Source of the DNA: Zarea fungicola
Lineage: Eukaryota; Ascomycota; Sordariomycetes; Hypocreales; Cordycipitaceae
Length of the DNA: 33,206 nucleotides
Assembly (NCBI GenBank): GCA_900169235.1
Contig: FWCC01000056.1
Coordinates: 1 to 33,206, forward strand
Reading direction: 5' to 3'
Each line of letters begins with the position of its first letter. The first letter of the stretch is position 1. The notes below the pieces were generated by a model, which saw only the letters and a program-made list of their open reading frames with translations, ran no database searches and was not told where the DNA came from. This document shows, in pieces, positions 30,553 to 33,206 of the stretch. The position numbers and the translations under genes were made by a program.

Positions 30553-32850
30553 CTAGGGCTTGAAGACGGCACTGGTCAGTAACATCTGTACTTCCGGCGT
30601 CGACCACTTTTTGGGCGGGCTGCTGGCCTCCAGCACCAGCAGCGGCGCCGGCGTCGTGGAAGCAGTCGAGCCCACGCTCCTCATGCTCGCTGCGTCTCCA
30701 TTCAGCATCTCGTGGCTTCGCTTCCTTGCCTGCTCGGTGAGGGTCTCCTGCGAGGCACCACCCAGCATGCTGCTGGCGTCCTCGTCGCCGTTGCCGAGAC
30801 GGGATATCTCGTCCTCGACGTCGGCTAGGAGGGCGTAGAGGTCGTCGCCCGCATAGATGCGGATGCTCTCCACGCCGGGCCGCCCCTTGATGGTCGCGTC
30901 GCTCGTGGAGCGGCTCAGATCCTGGCCGGCGGTGGCCTGCGCCTCAATCAGAGGCTGCTCCAGGATGGTGCTGGGCACTTGGGCCACCACCCGCTGCGGC
31001 GAGGGCGAGCTGCTGCCCGTGCGGCGCGGCGATGATGATGTGATGAGGGTCTGCTTCGTTGGGCTCCTCGGTGGGGTGGATACATCCTGCATCATCATCC
31101 TGCAGGACGAGCTCGTGGCACCACCACCGCCACCACCGCCACCATGTTGTGCCTGGTAGGGGGACGCCACCACCGTTGTGCTGATGCTGCTGCCGTTGGT
31201 GCAGTCAGGTACGGGCAGGATGGCGGCCGCGGCGACGTGCTCCAGCAGCTTCTGGCGAACCCTGGTCCGGCGGTTCTCAGCCTGCTCCAGCTTGGTCACC
31301 CAGTCGTCAATGGACGAGTCCAGCTCGGCGAGGGCCTCTTCCTGCTTGAGCATGGAGTCGTGGCTAAACTTGGCGACGCGGGGGGAGCGCAGGTATTGGC
31401 AGATGCGTGAGTGTAGATTGCGGCGACCGGCGCGGAGGGAAGTGTATGTGCGGCGTAGGTACTCTGTTCTGTCATCAAGCTGGCGGAGTTCCTTTTGTAG
31501 CCAGTTAGTATGTACACAAAATTTAATTGACTAGATATGGGAACTTGTCGTACCTTGGAGAGCGCTTCAACATCCTCGACTCTCAACACTTCAAATCGCT
31601 CTGCTTGCCCCAAGGCTTGCTTGTGGAGCGCAGTGACATCGTTGGCATTGAGCTTTCCAATCGCTTCGGCGGGCTTGAATCCCCATGGGAGTTCCTCGAA
31701 AGCCCGGCGCTCCGAGCTTTTCGTCTGCTGTGCCTCCGTCGTCTTGATCGGCTTGCAGGCTTCCGGTCGCTTTCGTGGTCTGCCTCTATCCATGATGCTC
31801 ATGGTGGAGGACTCCGAGGCCCCTCTTCTGTGGCCCATTGCGCTTGCACTTCGGGTGCCTTCGTCGTGTGTAGTCATCGGTCCTTCCCAGGGATGGGGAG
31901 AGACTCTATAGTCGATATGAGGAGCAGATATGGGTGTGGGAAGAGAAGAAGAAAAGGTTTCTGGCGTCGTCACATTGGATCGAGAGTTGTACAGGTCAGG
32001 AGTGGAAGCGGGTGTCAAGCGACCCAGGCTCGGAGTGCTCGTTTCGAATCGTCCGTATCGCTGGGAATCTGCAGGCGGCGTGCTTCCAGACCGAAGCTGG
32101 CTGCTGGAATGCTTCGACTGCAGTCTGGGGATGGGGGCGTTTGTGGAGGGAATGACAAGAGGAGTCAGCTTTCTCGACGACAGCAATGAATCTGTGCCGT
32201 CTAGTTCATGCATATCATCTAGAACCATGTTTAGGTCTGGCGTTCTCATTGTCGCTCTTAGAATGTGCTCGATTGGTCCATAAAATCTCCCACTACCATT
32301 TGGAGCGCTCGATGATCTCTCATGAAGTGGCGGACGGCCAGGTATTGTAGCTACTGCAGTGTCAGCAGGGTCAGCCAGCGAAAGGACAGGGCGTACATAC
32401 GAGAGTCCATTGAAATTTCCTGTACTGTAGTCATTGGCCCCAGTTCCGGGACGCTCACTTTGCGACGCCTGACCAGATTGTTCTGATTCAGTCGAATGCG
32501 GATTCCTGCCAAAGAAGTGACCTTTGGGGTCGCCTCGGCAGCAGGCTGGGGGACGGGCAATGCTTTGTTTGTGTTGGGTGCATTGGGAACTGGCAATGGC
32601 TTATCCTTGGGAAACAGCTGATAGCGTTGCGGCTGCTCTGCCTGTGCCGCCTTGAGGGCAGCAAAAGACTTGCCGCTGTGCTTTGGTGGTGAAGCCGGCT
32701 GTACAGATTGCATGTTAGTGGTAGTTGGCATACAGCAAACGAATGTGTGGTGGTGGTGCTCACGCAGTAAAATGTTCCGAGTGTGGGCGACGAAGGCTTT
32801 GATATAGTAGCAGACTCGACCGGAGTCATGCAATTGGCAATGTGCGCCAT
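30553..32850 (-). CDS. Uds1-domain ('up-regulated during septation') protein
   Basis: Four exons on the minus strand: 32764-32850, 32401-32698, 31554-32353 and 30553-31491. The introns (65, 47 and 62 nt) are GT..AG and in phase, and the third uses an AAG acceptor with a CTAAC branch point. The product has 707 residues. The Uds1 region spans residues about 348-484: 'EELPWGFKPAEAIGKL', then 'ELRQLDDRTEYLRRTY' and 'ICQYLRSPRVAKF', ending in a charged helix likely to be a coiled coil. The flanks are disordered, Ser/Pro-rich, with a Gly8 run and SP/TP sites. The founding member is a fission-yeast gene induced at septation; filamentous-fungal homologues are poorly studied. A link to septum formation is inference. 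The first exon is supported by splice sites and phase only; an ATG at 32728 within the first intron is the alternative. Confidence 0.82.
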
Positions 32851-33206
32851 ACCTGCAGCAGCACAGATGCAAACTATATGCTAAAAGTGGCGTGCGATAA
32901 TAAGAAACACTGGTGCTCGGACGGGTGACTTGGGATCGTTTTATGTTTGGCGTTTGACAGTAGTGAAGAACAGTGACGAGCTTTTCAGGGCCAAATTGAG
33001 CAGCGCCCGTCCGTATATGTGAGCAAACGTATGGAAAGGTTTCATGAGAGCCACACGTTTATGATATATACAATCAAGAGCCAAGGGAACGGGCGGTGGA
33101 GCGCGCGGACCATGGCAATGGGACTCGACCTGAGCATGGCTATGGAGCCCGTGGAGCAGCAACGTCTCAGGGACAAGGCGAACCAGGCAAGGGGGTGACA
33201 AAAAAA
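32851..33206. other. Upstream region of the Uds1-domain gene
   Basis: About 350 nt to the end of the window, containing the promoter and leader of the Uds1-domain gene. A minus-strand frame of 86 codons is present without recognisable features. Nothing else seen. Confidence 0.4.

Noticed and set aside
1..33206. CRISPR array, operon, replication origin or prophage
   Set aside because: Nothing of the kind is visible; genes with introns and fungal families show this is eukaryotic nuclear DNA.

Overview
The window looks like nuclear DNA of a filamentous ascomycete (Pezizomycotina, most likely Sordariomycetes, perhaps Hypocreales). It has short introns of about 45-65 nt with GT..AG ends and CTAAC/CTGAC-type branch points, fungus-specific protein families, a fungal NLR-type receptor, and AT-rich gene-poor stretches. 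The species cannot be fixed from the sequence alone. There is one run of 69 Ns (10357-10425).

Left part, 1-11.3 kb, looks accessory. It holds the 3' end of a collagen-like Cys-rich protein gene, a small Cys-rich fungal protein with at least one intron, a possible Ty1/copia relic, a broken gene resembling aerolysin/ETX-type beta-pore-forming proteins, a decayed and truncated MFS sugar permease, a small membrane or secreted protein, other coding debris, and a large NLR gene (nucleoside-phosphorylase-like domain, NACHT, ankyrin repeats). The assembly gap sits inside the near-identical ankyrin repeats of that gene.

Middle part, 11.9-26.7 kb, is dense with mostly conserved genes: a nicotinamidase (NAD+ salvage) convergent with a 1221-residue HMG-CoA reductase (sterol/isoprenoid pathway), then a four-exon 2-oxoglutarate/Fe(II) oxygenase that is a close homologue of ethylene-forming enzyme, then Sub1/PC4 transcription coactivator (three exons, the first intron GC-AG) divergent from an intronless PXA-PX-Nexin_C membrane-tethering protein.

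Right part, 26.7-33.2 kb, has a gene-poor stretch of about 3.9 kb with one orphan exon-like fragment, then a four-exon gene for a protein with the 'up-regulated during septation' (Uds1) domain.

The genes do not form one obvious pathway. The core genes look like ordinary housekeeping loci. The points most worth following are the ethylene-forming-enzyme homologue, the NLR with recently homogenised ankyrin repeats across an assembly gap, the collagen-like Cys-rich tail, and the possible uORF and leader intron in front of HMG-CoA reductase.
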